Positions 49,589 through 57,236 of a stretch of DNA of 64,000 nt are shown here, one piece after another (within the stretch, counting starts at the first letter, position 1; each line of letters begins with the position of its first letter). Origin of the DNA: Caproicibacter sp046707225 (GTDB taxonomy: Bacteria; Bacillota; Clostridia; Oscillospirales; Acutalibacteraceae). Made by a program: the position numbers and the translations under genes. Under the pieces are notes generated by a model, which searched no databases, was not told where the DNA came from, and saw only the letters and a program-made list of their open reading frames with translations. The stretch spans positions 248,001 to 312,000 of the forward strand of contig NZ_JBJKOP010000036.1 in NCBI RefSeq assembly GCF_046707225.1, in the 5' to 3' direction.

Positions 49589-49658
49589 AAATCAAAACTG
49601 TTCTGATCGCGTTTGATCCATCTTTTTTCTATATGAAATTTATGATATACTGTTAAAA

Positions 49659-49673
49659 ATGGTATTAATATGG
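49659..49673. promoter_or_regulatory. candidate GntR operator before the UxuR-like gene
   Basis: ATGGTATTAATATGG lies 40-50 bases before the regulator start. A related word, TTAGTATTAACAT, stands at 43787 in front of the hexuronate locus, and TTTGGTATTTTATAG (minus strand) lies before the regulator at 40226. Sharing is suggestive only. Confidence 0.3.
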
Positions 49674-49710
49674 TGTTTTACAAGATTAAAGATAGGTCTG
49701 CGGAAGGGAA

Positions 49711-50487
49711 ATGGAAACGATGGACCATGAAAAAGCGATAGGAAGCAGAGCAGAAATGCAAAAGCGGACGAAAACCATGGGCGACGATATCTACACCAAT
49801 CTTCGAAGCCATATCATCGAACTGAAAATACGGCCGGGTGAAATTGTCAGCATTAAAGACATTGCGGCGGAATGGGGCGTGGGACGCTCTCCTGTGCGTG
49901 ACGCGCTGATCCGCTTGGAAAAGGAAGGCCTGATTACCTCCCTCCCGCAGCGCGGGACCATGATTTCACGGATTGACTTGCACCGCGTTGAAGAGGAACG
50001 GTTTCTCCGCGCCTGCCTGGAGGAAAAAACGGTTTCCATCTTTTTGGAGCAGCATACGGAGGAAGATATCGAAAGCCTGAAAAAATGCCTGAATGACTTG
50101 AAGGAAAGCGTACTGAGTCATGATTGCCGAAAACTTTTGTGGTACGACGACAATTTTCATAAGGTCTTTTTCACCGCTACGAATAAAGAACTTTGCTGGG
50201 AAACGCTTCAGAATTTTTCCGGTCATTACAGAAGAGTGCGTCTTCTTACCGTTCTGCAAAGAACGATTCTCGATAATATCATCATTCAGCATGAAGAGAT
50301 TCTGGAGTGTATCATCAGCAGAAAAGATGAGCAACTGCAAAAGCTTTTGCAGTATCATCTGGAAAAAATCAATTGTGAAGAGTTTGAACTTCAGGAACGT
50401 TATCCCGATCTTTTCGAACGGGAGCAGGGGATTCATCGACAGCCCTCCGATTTTTTGCAATTTGATTTTCTGCGGAGATTGGAATAG
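49711..50487 (+). CDS. GntR/FadR-family regulator of the hexuronate locus (UxuR-like)
   Basis: 258 residues. Winged helix: DDIYTNLRSHIIELKIRPGE, IVSIKDIAAEWGVGRSPVRD and a LITSLPQRGTMIS wing, where the usual LPSER is replaced by VSIKD as in the VanR/FCD subgroup. FCD domain with DDNFHKVFFTATNKE and, later, the HEEILECI and QYHLEKI His residues that bind metal. Sits between uxuA and the mannonate oxidoreductase gene, so it very likely senses an intermediate of this pathway. Confidence 0.88.
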   Translation: METMDHEKAIGSRAEMQKRTKTMGDDIYTNLRSHIIELKIRPGEIVSIKDIAAEWGVGRSPVRDALIRLEKEGLITSLPQRGTMISRIDLHRVEEERFLRACLEEKTVSIFLEQHTEEDIESLKKCLNDLKESVLSHDCRKLLWYDDNFHKVFFTATNKELCWETLQNFSGHYRRVRLLTVLQRTILDNIIIQHEEILECIISRKDEQLQKLLQYHLEKINCEEFELQERYPDLFEREQGIHRQPSDFLQFDFLRRLE

Positions 50488-50557
50488 AGAATGAACTCCG
50501 CGGTCTGGATGGGGGAATTTTCTTCCGTCCGTTCCGGAGATCATGGAGGAACAGAAT

Positions 50558-52180
50558 ATGAAATTGAACTTACGGGAATTAAAGAATCAAAGCGCCTGGC
50601 AGAAAGCTGAAATCAGGCTGCCGCGCTTCAACCTGGAAAAAGTACGTCTTGAAACACAGAAGAGTCCCACCTGGATTCACTTCGGAGCCGGTAACATTTT
50701 TCGCGCCTTTCTCGCGAATGTTCAGCAGAATCTGCTGAACGACGGGGTCGAGAAGACGGGAATTATCGTAGCCGAAGGGTATGATTACGAGATTATTGAA
50801 AAAACTTACCGCCCTCATGATAACCTGAGCCTGCTTGTAACTTTGAAGGCGGACGGAAAGATAGAAAAAACCGTTGTCGGCAGCATTACGGAATCTTTGA
50901 TTGTCGACGGTAAATACACGGAGGACGTCTCCCGCCTGAAGGAGATCTTCACCAGTATTTCCCTTCAGATGGTCAGCTTTACGATCACGGAAAAAGGATA
51001 TTGCCTGACGCGTCCGAACGGCGAGCTGCTTCCCGATGTGGAAGAGGACTTTGCAAACGGGATGGGCTGCCCTAAGAGCTATATCGGAAAGCTGGTATCC
51101 CTTCTGCATGAGCGCTACCTTGCCGGAAAACTCCCGCTCGCGCTGGTCAGCATGGACAACTGCTCCCACAACGGTAGCAAACTGTATGAGGCTGTCAACC
51201 GCTTTGCGCGGGAGTGGGTGAAAAACGGTTTTGTGGACGAAGGATTCTCCGCTTACCTCAACAATCAAAAGCTGATTTCCTTTCCATGGACCATGATCGA
51301 CAAAATAACCCCCAGACCGGACGAGGGTGTGAGGGAAATGCTGAGTGAATGCGGGTTTGAGGATACCGCCGACATTGTCACCCGGAAACATACCTACAGC
51401 GCGCCGTTCGTCAACTCGGAAGAGGTTCAGTATCTGGTGGCGGAAGACTGGTTCCCGAATGGCCGCCCTATGCTGGAACGCGGCGGGGTCATCTTTACGA
51501 CACGTGAGACGGTGGACAAGGTGGAAAAAATGAAAGTGTGCACCTGCCTGAATCCGCTTCACACCGCGCTGGCCATTTTCGGCTGTCTGCTGTCCTTTAC
51601 CAAGATCAGCAGCGAGATGAAGGACCCAGACCTTCGAAAATTGGTGGAAATCATCGGATACCGGGAGGGGCTGCCTGTTGTGGTAAACCCGGGAATCATC
51701 GATCCCCGCATGTTCATCGACGAGGTCCTGAACATCCGGATTCCAAACCCATTCATGCCGGACACCCCCCAGAGGATCGCGACGGATACCTCCCAGAAGA
51801 TTCCCATCCGATTCGGAGAGACGATTAAAGCGTATCTGCGCAGTGAAACCCTCAAGGTTCAGGACCTGAGACTGATTCCGCTGGTCCTGGCGGGATGGTG
51901 CCGGTATCTGATGGGAATTGACGACTCCGGAAAGCCTTTTGAGGTCAGCTCGGACCCGATGTATGAAAGCGTAAGCACTTGTCTTTCTCATATCAAGCTG
52001 GGGCAAAAAGGTCCTTTCCATACCGAGCTGGAACCGATCTTTTCCAACGATAAAATTTTCGGCGTCAATCTGTATGAGGTCGGCCTCGGCGACGCGGTGG
52101 AAAAGGATTTTGAGGAGCTCGTATCCGGAGCGGGTGCCGTCAGGTCCGCGCTGAAAAAGCATTTGTCGGAAGAAGCGTAG
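50558..52180 (+). CDS. uxuB: mannitol-dehydrogenase-family D-mannonate oxidoreductase (fructuronate reductase)
   Basis: NAD-dependent reduction of D-fructuronate to D-mannonate, the step before UxuA. 540 residues, similar to the Thermotoga-type mannonate oxidoreductases. N-terminal Rossmann domain: WIHFGAGNIFRAFLANVQQ. Then MVSFTITEKGY, VSMDNCSHNG, the catalytic region with FPWTMIDKITPRPD, and the C-terminal domain with LNPLHTALAIFGCLL. Start ATG 50558 has GGAGGAA eight bases upstream; the ATG at 50543 overlaps that RBS. Tagaturonate or mannitol as substrate cannot be excluded; UxuA next door favours fructuronate. Confidence 0.88.
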   Translation: MKLNLRELKNQSAWQKAEIRLPRFNLEKVRLETQKSPTWIHFGAGNIFRAFLANVQQNLLNDGVEKTGIIVAEGYDYEIIEKTYRPHDNLSLLVTLKADGKIEKTVVGSITESLIVDGKYTEDVSRLKEIFTSISLQMVSFTITEKGYCLTRPNGELLPDVEEDFANGMGCPKSYIGKLVSLLHERYLAGKLPLALVSMDNCSHNGSKLYEAVNRFAREWVKNGFVDEGFSAYLNNQKLISFPWTMIDKITPRPDEGVREMLSECGFEDTADIVTRKHTYSAPFVNSEEVQYLVAEDWFPNGRPMLERGGVIFTTRETVDKVEKMKVCTCLNPLHTALAIFGCLLSFTKISSEMKDPDLRKLVEIIGYREGLPVVVNPGIIDPRMFIDEVLNIRIPNPFMPDTPQRIATDTSQKIPIRFGETIKAYLRSETLKVQDLRLIPLVLAGWCRYLMGIDDSGKPFEVSSDPMYESVSTCLSHIKLGQKGPFHTELEPIFSNDKIFGVNLYEVGLGDAVEKDFEELVSGAGAVRSALKKHLSEEA

Positions 52181-52199
52181 AAACTGTGCGCTTGCAAAT

Positions 52200-52233
52200 A
52201 ATGCCGCGACTAAAAAACTGCCGCGGCATTTTT
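52200..52233 (+). terminator. terminator of the hexuronate locus
   Basis: AATGCCGCG and CGCGGCATT (52200-52208, 52222-52230) with an A-rich loop, followed by TTTT. Confidence 0.85.
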
Positions 52234-52366
52234 ATGCTCTGGGTTGGAAGTCGGGAGGCTTTTGTATTTAGATATTGAACCCATACTGGCAGAGATGGTG
52301 GTTATTGCTTTTCTAATAAAATAAGCTGTCCTTAAGCTGTCGAATCATTTAAATCATCCTCTGCAC

Positions 52367-52395
52367 TTGACATACGCCCTGAAAGATGATAAAAT
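52367..52395 (+). promoter_or_regulatory. promoter of tRNA-Trp
   Basis: TTGACA (52367-52372), 17-bp spacer, TAAAAT (52390-52395), 31 bases before the mature 5' end. Confidence 0.8.
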
Positions 52396-52426
52396 AATGC
52401 CTGCGTCAACAGGGAAATGTCCAGAT

Positions 52427-52502
52427 AGGGGTATAGCTCAGTTGGTAGAGCAGTGGTCTCCAAAACCACGTGCCGAGGGTTCAAATCCTTCTGCCCCTGC
52501 CA
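52427..52502 (+). tRNA. tRNA-Trp (anticodon CCA)
   Basis: 76 nt with encoded CCA end (52500-52502). Acceptor stem AGGGGTA/TGCCCCT, D-arm GCTCAGTTGGTAGAGC, anticodon arm GTGGT-CTCCAAA-ACCAC giving CCA, T-arm AGGGTTCAAATCCTT, discriminator G. Confidence 0.96.
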
Positions 52503-52516
52503 GAGAAATTCATAAG

Positions 52517-52563
52517 AAATGGCTGGAAATCCAGGGCTTATGCGGGTTTCCGGCCATTTTCGA
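52517..52563 (+). terminator. terminator of tRNA-Trp
   Basis: AAATGGCTGGAAA (52517-52529) and TTTCCGGCCATTT (52547-52559) form a 13-bp stem with one T-G pair, ending in TTTT. The remaining 240 bases up to the rpsU promoter are AT-rich and show no gene. Confidence 0.8.
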
Positions 52564-52805
52564 TTTATGTCGATCAATTCGCTTGAATGGATTAAAATAA
52601 TTATTGCATGTCCACAGGTTCCCTGTCTGCTGGCTGAACTCTGCTTCATCAAGTTCAGTACTATCGCATTTTCACCTGTCAGTAAATGATTTACGGTAAA
52701 ATATATTACATAAAATGTTATATAATAGATTAAAGAAAGAAATCGATTTAGTATTCTGAATTTAACCGGCCTAATTAATGGTTTCTTTTAACTGCTACAT
52801 TTGAC

Positions 52806-52834
52806 TTGACAGATTCAGGTAATACCTATATAAT
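52806..52834 (+). promoter_or_regulatory. consensus promoter of rpsU
   Basis: Perfect TTGACA (52806-52811), 17-bp spacer, perfect TATAAT (52829-52834), about 60 bases before the rpsU start. Confidence 0.88.
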
Positions 52835-52893
52835 TATTCTATGTAATATGACTTACAAAACCCCTGCCTTTCGGCGGATGGGAGGGAAGATAA

Positions 52894-53070
52894 ATGGCTG
52901 AAATCCGATTAAAAGAGAATGAATCTCTGGACAGTGCTCTTAGACGGTTTAAAAAGCAGTGCGCCAGATCTGGAGTGATCGCGGAAGTTCGCAAAAGAGA
53001 AGCTTATGAAAAGCCCTCTGTCAGGCGGAAGAAAAAATCCGAAGCGGCACGCAAACGCAAGTTTAAGTAA
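52894..53070 (+). CDS. rpsU: 30S ribosomal protein S21
   Basis: 58 residues, highly basic at the C-terminus. Starts MAEIRLKENESLDSALRRFK, has the CARSGVIAEVRKREAYEKP core and ends KKKSEAARKRKFK, as in all Firmicutes S21 proteins. RBS GGGAGGGAAG is seven bases before ATG 52894. Own consensus promoter and terminator. S21 is a late-assembled small-subunit protein at the platform. Confidence 0.97.
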   Translation: MAEIRLKENESLDSALRRFKKQCARSGVIAEVRKREAYEKPSVRRKKKSEAARKRKFK

Positions 53071-53095
53071 GTACTGCTTGCTGCCAAACGATAGT

Positions 53096-53125
53096 AAAAA
53101 AGCGGGCATTATGCCCGCTTTTTTA
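53096..53125 (+). terminator. rpsU terminator
   Basis: AAAAAAGCGGGCAT and ATGCCCGCTTTTTT form a compact palindrome that ends in a run of Ts. Confidence 0.92.
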
Positions 53126-53160
53126 AACGAATTTCACGATCGCGTACAGGGGGTGCTCTT

Positions 53161-53682
53161 TTGTCTTTGTTTCTGCCGACAGTTTCCGTTGGAAAAGCGA
53201 CGGATATCACGCCGGAATTGATCCGCGCCATGAACGCGAATGCAATTCTGCTCGATGTCGACAATACGCTTGCTCTACATGGCTCTCAAACGCCTTTTCC
53301 GGGTACGGTCGAATGGGCAAAGCAGATGCGCAAGGCAGGAATTCGCCTTGTATTGGTCTCAAATAATTTCCAAAAACGTGTTGAGCCGTTCGCTGCAAAA
53401 TATGGCCTTCCATTTCTCTCGCTTTCGCTGAAACCTTTTCCGGCGGCGTATCACCGTGCCGTCAGGCGCCTTGGCGTTGAACCGGAGGAGGCCGTGGTGG
53501 TCGGCGACCAGATTTTCACGGATGTTTTCGGCGCGAATTGGGCCGGCATCAAATCCATTCTGCTGGTTCCCGCTGGCATGGAGCAATCCCTTTCTTTCAG
53601 ACTGCGGCGCGCTTTAGAAAAGCCAATCAGAAGAAAAATCAAGGAAAAAGGCTACGGCAGCCAATTTACAAATAAAGGATGA
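53161..53682 (+). CDS. YqeG-family HAD-IIIA phosphatase
   Basis: 173 residues. HAD motifs: ILLDVDNTLA (nucleophile and acid Asp), LVLVSNN (motif II), KPFPAAYHRA (motif III Lys) and VVVGDQIFTDVFGANWAG (motif IV). YqeG proteins are phosphatidylglycerolphosphate-phosphatase-like enzymes in Firmicutes; the exact substrate is not shown by sequence. TTG 53161 follows a GGGGGTG RBS. It leads a short housekeeping run with aroQ and efp. Confidence 0.9.
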   Translation: MSLFLPTVSVGKATDITPELIRAMNANAILLDVDNTLALHGSQTPFPGTVEWAKQMRKAGIRLVLVSNNFQKRVEPFAAKYGLPFLSLSLKPFPAAYHRAVRRLGVEPEEAVVVGDQIFTDVFGANWAGIKSILLVPAGMEQSLSFRLRRALEKPIRRKIKEKGYGSQFTNKG

Positions 53683-53688
53683 TGGATT

Positions 53689-54126
53689 TTGGACCATAAA
53701 AAAATTCTGATCCTTCTCGGACCTAATCTGAATATGGTCGGGGTCCGTGAAAAGGGAGTTTACGGCGATGAAACTTCGGAAAGCATCAACCGTCAGATTG
53801 AGGAGTATGCGAAGAGTTTGGGATACGAATGTGATATTTTCCAATCCAATCATGAGGGGGAACTGATCGACCGGATTCATGCCGCAAGAAACGTTTATGA
53901 CGGCGTTGTAATAAACGCGGGGGCGCTGACGCATTATAGTTATGCGCTTCGCGACGCAATCGCGTCCGTAAGGATCCCTTTTATCGAGGTGCACATGAGC
54001 AACATTTATGCAAGAGAGGAATTTCGCCATAAAAGCGTTATTTCCGGCGTTTGCGCGGGACAAATCGCCGGCTTTGGGAAGAACAGTTACTTTTTGGCGC
54101 TTCAGGCTCTTCATGATCTGATTTAA
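53689..54126 (+). CDS. aroQ: type II 3-dehydroquinate dehydratase
   Basis: Third step of the shikimate pathway, 145 residues. Type II motifs: LLGPNLNMVGVRE (catalytic Tyr region carries YGDET), QSNHEGELIDRIH, VINAGALTHYSYALRDAI, FIEVHMSNIYAREEFRHKSV with the catalytic His. TTG 53689 is the start, six bases after the yqeG stop, RBS GATGGAT. Often precedes efp in Clostridia, as it does here. Confidence 0.95.
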   Translation: MDHKKILILLGPNLNMVGVREKGVYGDETSESINRQIEEYAKSLGYECDIFQSNHEGELIDRIHAARNVYDGVVINAGALTHYSYALRDAIASVRIPFIEVHMSNIYAREEFRHKSVISGVCAGQIAGFGKNSYFLALQALHDLI

Positions 54127-54235
54127 AGGATTCTTTTCGTTGTTTAGCGGGCAGATTTGTTAAAATTCGCTTGAAAAAGTGTCTTAAATATTATACACTA
54201 TCTTTACAGGAAAAAGTAAACGGAGGATTAAACCA

Positions 54236-54793
54236 ATGATATCAGCAGGCGATTTCAGGAATGGCGCAACATTTGAGATGGACGGTAACGTCTATTCTAT
54301 AATTGAATTTCAGCATGTAAAACCGGGTAAAGGCGCGGCGTTTGTCCGCACGAAAATCCGCAACGTCATTTCCGGGGCGGTCACCGAAAGAACCTTCAAC
54401 CCTAATGATAAATTTCCAACCGCATTTATTGAGCGCAAGGATATGCAGTATCTTTACAACGACGGTGATCTGTATTACTTTATGGATCCGGAGTCGTTTG
54501 AGCAGATTCCGATCAGCGCGGGCGTGCTTGGCGACAACTTTAAATTTGTAAAAGAGAATATGGAATGCAAAATTCTTTCTTTCAAAGGAAATGTCTTCGG
54601 CGTTGAGCCGCCTAATTTTGTTGAGCTAGACATTATCAAGACGGATCCCGGCTTTAAGGGAGACACCGCTACGAACGCAACAAAACCTGCAACGGTGGAA
54701 ACCGGCGCAGAAATTAGGGTCCCGCTGTTTATCAATGAAGGTGAAAAAATCCGTATTGACACCCGAACCGGTGAATATATGGAACGCGCTTAA
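54236..54793 (+). CDS. efp: translation elongation factor P
   Basis: Relieves ribosome stalling at polyproline. 185 residues in three beta-barrel domains: SAGDFRNGATFEMDGNVYSI at the N-terminus, HVKPGKGAAFVRTKIRN with the tip Lys of domain I, then the OB domain and EGEKIRIDTRTGEYMERA at the C-terminus. ATG 54236, RBS CGGAGG. The 110-base gap before it has TTGAAA and TATACA words 15 bp apart, a weak promoter candidate. Confidence 0.97.
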   Translation: MISAGDFRNGATFEMDGNVYSIIEFQHVKPGKGAAFVRTKIRNVISGAVTERTFNPNDKFPTAFIERKDMQYLYNDGDLYYFMDPESFEQIPISAGVLGDNFKFVKENMECKILSFKGNVFGVEPPNFVELDIIKTDPGFKGDTATNATKPATVETGAEIRVPLFINEGEKIRIDTRTGEYMERA

Positions 54794-54842
54794 CTGATAC
54801 TATTCTTTGGAAATCGGATTAAAATAAAAAGGGGGCACTGTA

Positions 54843-55310
54843 ATGAAAAACACAGAACGAGTATCCTATATCAGGGGTCTGGCGGAAGGCTTGGAGCTTG
54901 ATGAAAACAAAAAGGAAGTTAAAGTTCTGAATGCGATCATTGATCTTCTGGACGACATGGCTTTGACCATGAAGGAAATGGAAGACAATATGAACGACAT
55001 GGCTGACCAGCTGGATGCTGTGGACGAGGATCTTGGTTCCCTTGAAGACGACTTTTATGACGACGGGGACGAAGAAGACGGCTTTGGCGATGAAGAAGAC
55101 GTCGTTGACGATGACGACGACGGAATTGATGAAGCTGAATGCTACTATGAGGTTACCTGCCCGAACTGCCATGAAACGGTTTGCCTCTCGGAAGACCTTG
55201 TCAAGGACGGGCAGATTGACTGCCCAAACTGTGGGGAAACGTTGGAATTTGATTTGGACGACGCTGAGGATGCGCCCTGCACTTGCGAATCCTGCAAAAG
55301 GGACGAGTAA
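54843..55310 (+). CDS. CD1247-type acidic zinc-ribbon protein
   Basis: 155 residues. The N-terminal 60 residues are helical (RVSYIRGLAEGLELDENKKE and a MKEMEDNMNDMADQLD coiled coil). Residues about 60-100 are an extremely acidic tract (Asp/Glu/Gly). The C-terminus has two CxxC pairs (TCPNCHE and DCPNCGE) plus a further CTCESC, forming one or two zinc ribbons. This architecture is conserved next to efp in Clostridia, but no function is known. RBS GGGGGCACTGTA before ATG 54843. Confidence 0.87.
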   Translation: MKNTERVSYIRGLAEGLELDENKKEVKVLNAIIDLLDDMALTMKEMEDNMNDMADQLDAVDEDLGSLEDDFYDDGDEEDGFGDEEDVVDDDDDGIDEAECYYEVTCPNCHETVCLSEDLVKDGQIDCPNCGETLEFDLDDAEDAPCTCESCKRDE

Positions 55311-55335
55311 AAACACCTTTTTGCTGCAATTTTCA

Positions 55336-55362
55336 GGCACCGCTTTTGGCGGTGCCTTTTTT
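55336..55362 (+). terminator. terminator of the efp/CD1247-type unit
   Basis: GGCACCGC and GCGGTGCC pair around TTTTG and are followed by TTTTTT. Confidence 0.9.
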
Positions 55363-55393
55363 CGTTGGGAGTCGTTCCGACGCTTTCCGTTAG

Positions 55394-55422
55394 TTGACAG
55401 ATGGATGGCGATCAATTATAAT
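55394..55422 (+). promoter_or_regulatory. consensus promoter of the Crp/Fnr gene
   Basis: Perfect TTGACA (55394-55399), 17-bp spacer, perfect TATAAT (55417-55422). The transcript would start at about 55429, immediately before a 14-bp palindrome. Confidence 0.88.
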
Positions 55423-55434
55423 TGTCATAAACCT

Positions 55435-55448
55435 GTATCATATGATAC
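55435..55448. promoter_or_regulatory. perfect 14-bp palindrome, likely Crp/Fnr autoregulatory operator
   Basis: GTATCATATGATAC sits between the start point of the consensus promoter and the RBS of the Crp/Fnr gene. Position and symmetry suit a repressing dimer. The half-site TATCA-N2-TGATA is a shortened relative of FNR-class TTGAT-N4-ATCAA sites. Confidence 0.6.
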
Positions 55449-55462
55449 GTTTCGGAGGAGCT

Positions 55463-56155
55463 ATGAAAGAAATCAGAAAAACAAAAAGGTATGGTCAGGT
55501 ACTATCCAAAATATTTTTATTCCATGGTGTCGGTCAGGAATTGTCTGAATCGGCATATGAGTCTTCTCTGTGCACCTGCGCGGAGTTTGAACAGGGAGAA
55601 GATATTTATACCAGAACGGATTTTCAAAGAAGTATCGGCATTGTGCTGTCCGGCGGGCTGAAGGCAATCAAGGGCGGACAAAACGGTCAGGGCATTGTTT
55701 TGAATACCTTTGAAAGCGGCGGAATTTTCGGGGTCGCGGGGCTTTTCAACAGTTCCTGCCACTATGTTTCCGAAATCGTTGCGACGCGCCGCAGCCGCGT
55801 TCTGTTTTTGCCGCAGGCGTTACTCAAAGACCTGATTTACCGCGAACCGCGTGTTGCGGAAAACTATATCATCTTTCTGTCCAGCAGAATTCGCTTTTTA
55901 AATATCTGCATTGATCATTTTACAGGCGGTTCTGCGGAAGCGAGAATCGCTCATTTCCTGGTGGCGCTGGGAGAGGGCAGGGACGGTCCCTTTGAGCTGC
56001 CTTGCTCGCTGACTCAGCTTTCAGACACGCTCGGAATCGGACGCGCCTCCCTGTATCGGGCGCTGGGTACGCTGGTCGGCAGCGGGCTGATCAAGCGCAG
56101 CGGCAGATGGGTGGAAATATTGGATCTGGAAGGCTTAAAGAGCGCAAGGTTCTGA
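55463..56155 (+). CDS. Crp/Fnr-family transcriptional regulator
   Basis: 230 residues from ATG 55463, RBS CGGAGGAG. Cyclic-nucleotide-binding-like beta roll (about 25-135) with GIVLSGGLKAIKG and FESGGIFGVAGLF, a dimer helix, and a C-terminal Crp helix-turn-helix (LTQLSDTLGIGRASLYRALG). The four-Cys cluster of FNR is absent; a CTC near residue 33 is the only close Cys pair. The ligand-phosphate Arg motif of CRP is also absent, so the signal is unknown. It precedes an ABC transporter operon on the same strand and probably controls it. Confidence 0.9.
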   Translation: MKEIRKTKRYGQVLSKIFLFHGVGQELSESAYESSLCTCAEFEQGEDIYTRTDFQRSIGIVLSGGLKAIKGGQNGQGIVLNTFESGGIFGVAGLFNSSCHYVSEIVATRRSRVLFLPQALLKDLIYREPRVAENYIIFLSSRIRFLNICIDHFTGGSAEARIAHFLVALGEGRDGPFELPCSLTQLSDTLGIGRASLYRALGTLVGSGLIKRSGRWVEILDLEGLKSARF

Positions 56156-56189
56156 AAGATAAATTAAAACGAAAGGGGTATTTCTTGGA

Positions 56190-57236
56190 ATGAAACGATC
56201 GAAACGGATCGCAGCGCTGATTCTGGCGGCAGCAATGCTTTTCACCATCACTGCGTGTTCTTCATCCGGCCAGGAGAGTTCAAAGGTCTTACAAGCATCT
56301 TCCTCAATTTCTTCTTCCAATAGCAGCAGTGATTCGGCTAAGACGGTGGTTCGAGTCGCCGGACTGAAGGGGCCCACGGGCCTGAGCATGGTCAAGCTGA
56401 TGAGCGACAGCAAGAACGGTGACGCGTCGGGAGACGATCAGTTTACGATGGTATCATCACCGGATGAAATCGTGGCGAAGATCAGCAGCGGAGAAGTTGA
56501 CGTTGCAGCTGCTCCGACCAATCTCGCAGCCGCCCTTTACAATAAGACGAACGGCGGAGTCCAATTGGCGGCGGTCACGACGTTGGGCGTTTTATATGTT
56601 CTGACCGCCAACGGCGAAACCATCAAAAGCCTTTCCGACCTAAAAGGGAAAACGGTCTACTCTTCCGGGCAGGGCGCGACCCCGGAATACGCGTTAAATT
56701 TTATCCTTCGACAGAGTGGACTTGAGCCGGGAAAGGATGTGGACGTCGAGTATAAGGCGGAACACGCGGAGCTTGCCTCTATGATGATTGCGGGAAAGGT
56801 GAAAATCGCCGTACTGCCCGAGCCGTTTGTAACACAGGTTTTGTCAAAAAACAGTACGGCAAAAATCGCGCTGAATCTGACGGACGAGTGGAATGAGGCG
56901 GCAAAAAATCAGAGCGTACTGACCATGGGCTGTCTGATTGTAAGAAAGAAATTTGCACAGGAAAATAAATCCGCGCTGGACTCTTTTCTGGCTGATTATA
57001 AGGCATCTGCGGATTATGTCAGAACAAACCCCGGCAAAGCGGCCGTACTTTCCCAACAGTTTGGAATTATGGACAGCGCCGTTGCGGAAAAGGCGATTCC
57101 GAACTGTGCGATTGTTTATATGGACGGAACGGAAATGAAGGAAAAAATCCCTGAATTTTTAAATGTCTTGTATCAGGCAAACCCGAAATCGGTTGGAGGA
57201 AAACTGCCGGCAGATGATTTCTACTATCAAAAATAA
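56190..57236 (+). CDS. ABC transporter substrate-binding lipoprotein (NrtA/SsuA/TauA-like)
   Basis: 348 residues. Signal MKRSKRIAALILAAAMLFTI ends at the lipobox ITAC; a Ser-rich linker follows. The fold is type II periplasmic-binding: VVRVAGLKGPTGLSMVKLM, AAPTNLAAALYNKTNGG, LKGKTVYSSGQGATPEYALN and KVKIAVLPEPFVTQVL. These are features of the NrtA/SsuA/THI5 class, which binds sulfonates, nitrate, or pyrimidine precursors. Cargo cannot be told. RBS AAAGGGG before ATG 56190, 34 bases after the regulator stop. Confidence 0.87.
   Translation: MKRSKRIAALILAAAMLFTITACSSSGQESSKVLQASSSISSSNSSSDSAKTVVRVAGLKGPTGLSMVKLMSDSKNGDASGDDQFTMVSSPDEIVAKISSGEVDVAAAPTNLAAALYNKTNGGVQLAAVTTLGVLYVLTANGETIKSLSDLKGKTVYSSGQGATPEYALNFILRQSGLEPGKDVDVEYKAEHAELASMMIAGKVKIAVLPEPFVTQVLSKNSTAKIALNLTDEWNEAAKNQSVLTMGCLIVRKKFAQENKSALDSFLADYKASADYVRTNPGKAAVLSQQFGIMDSAVAEKAIPNCAIVYMDGTEMKEKIPEFLNVLYQANPKSVGGKLPADDFYYQK

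Noticed and set aside
50579..52162. 527-codon open frame antisense to the mannonate oxidoreductase
   Set aside because: Overlaps a well-conserved enzyme along its full length; text has no domain pattern. Treated as a shadow of biased codon use.
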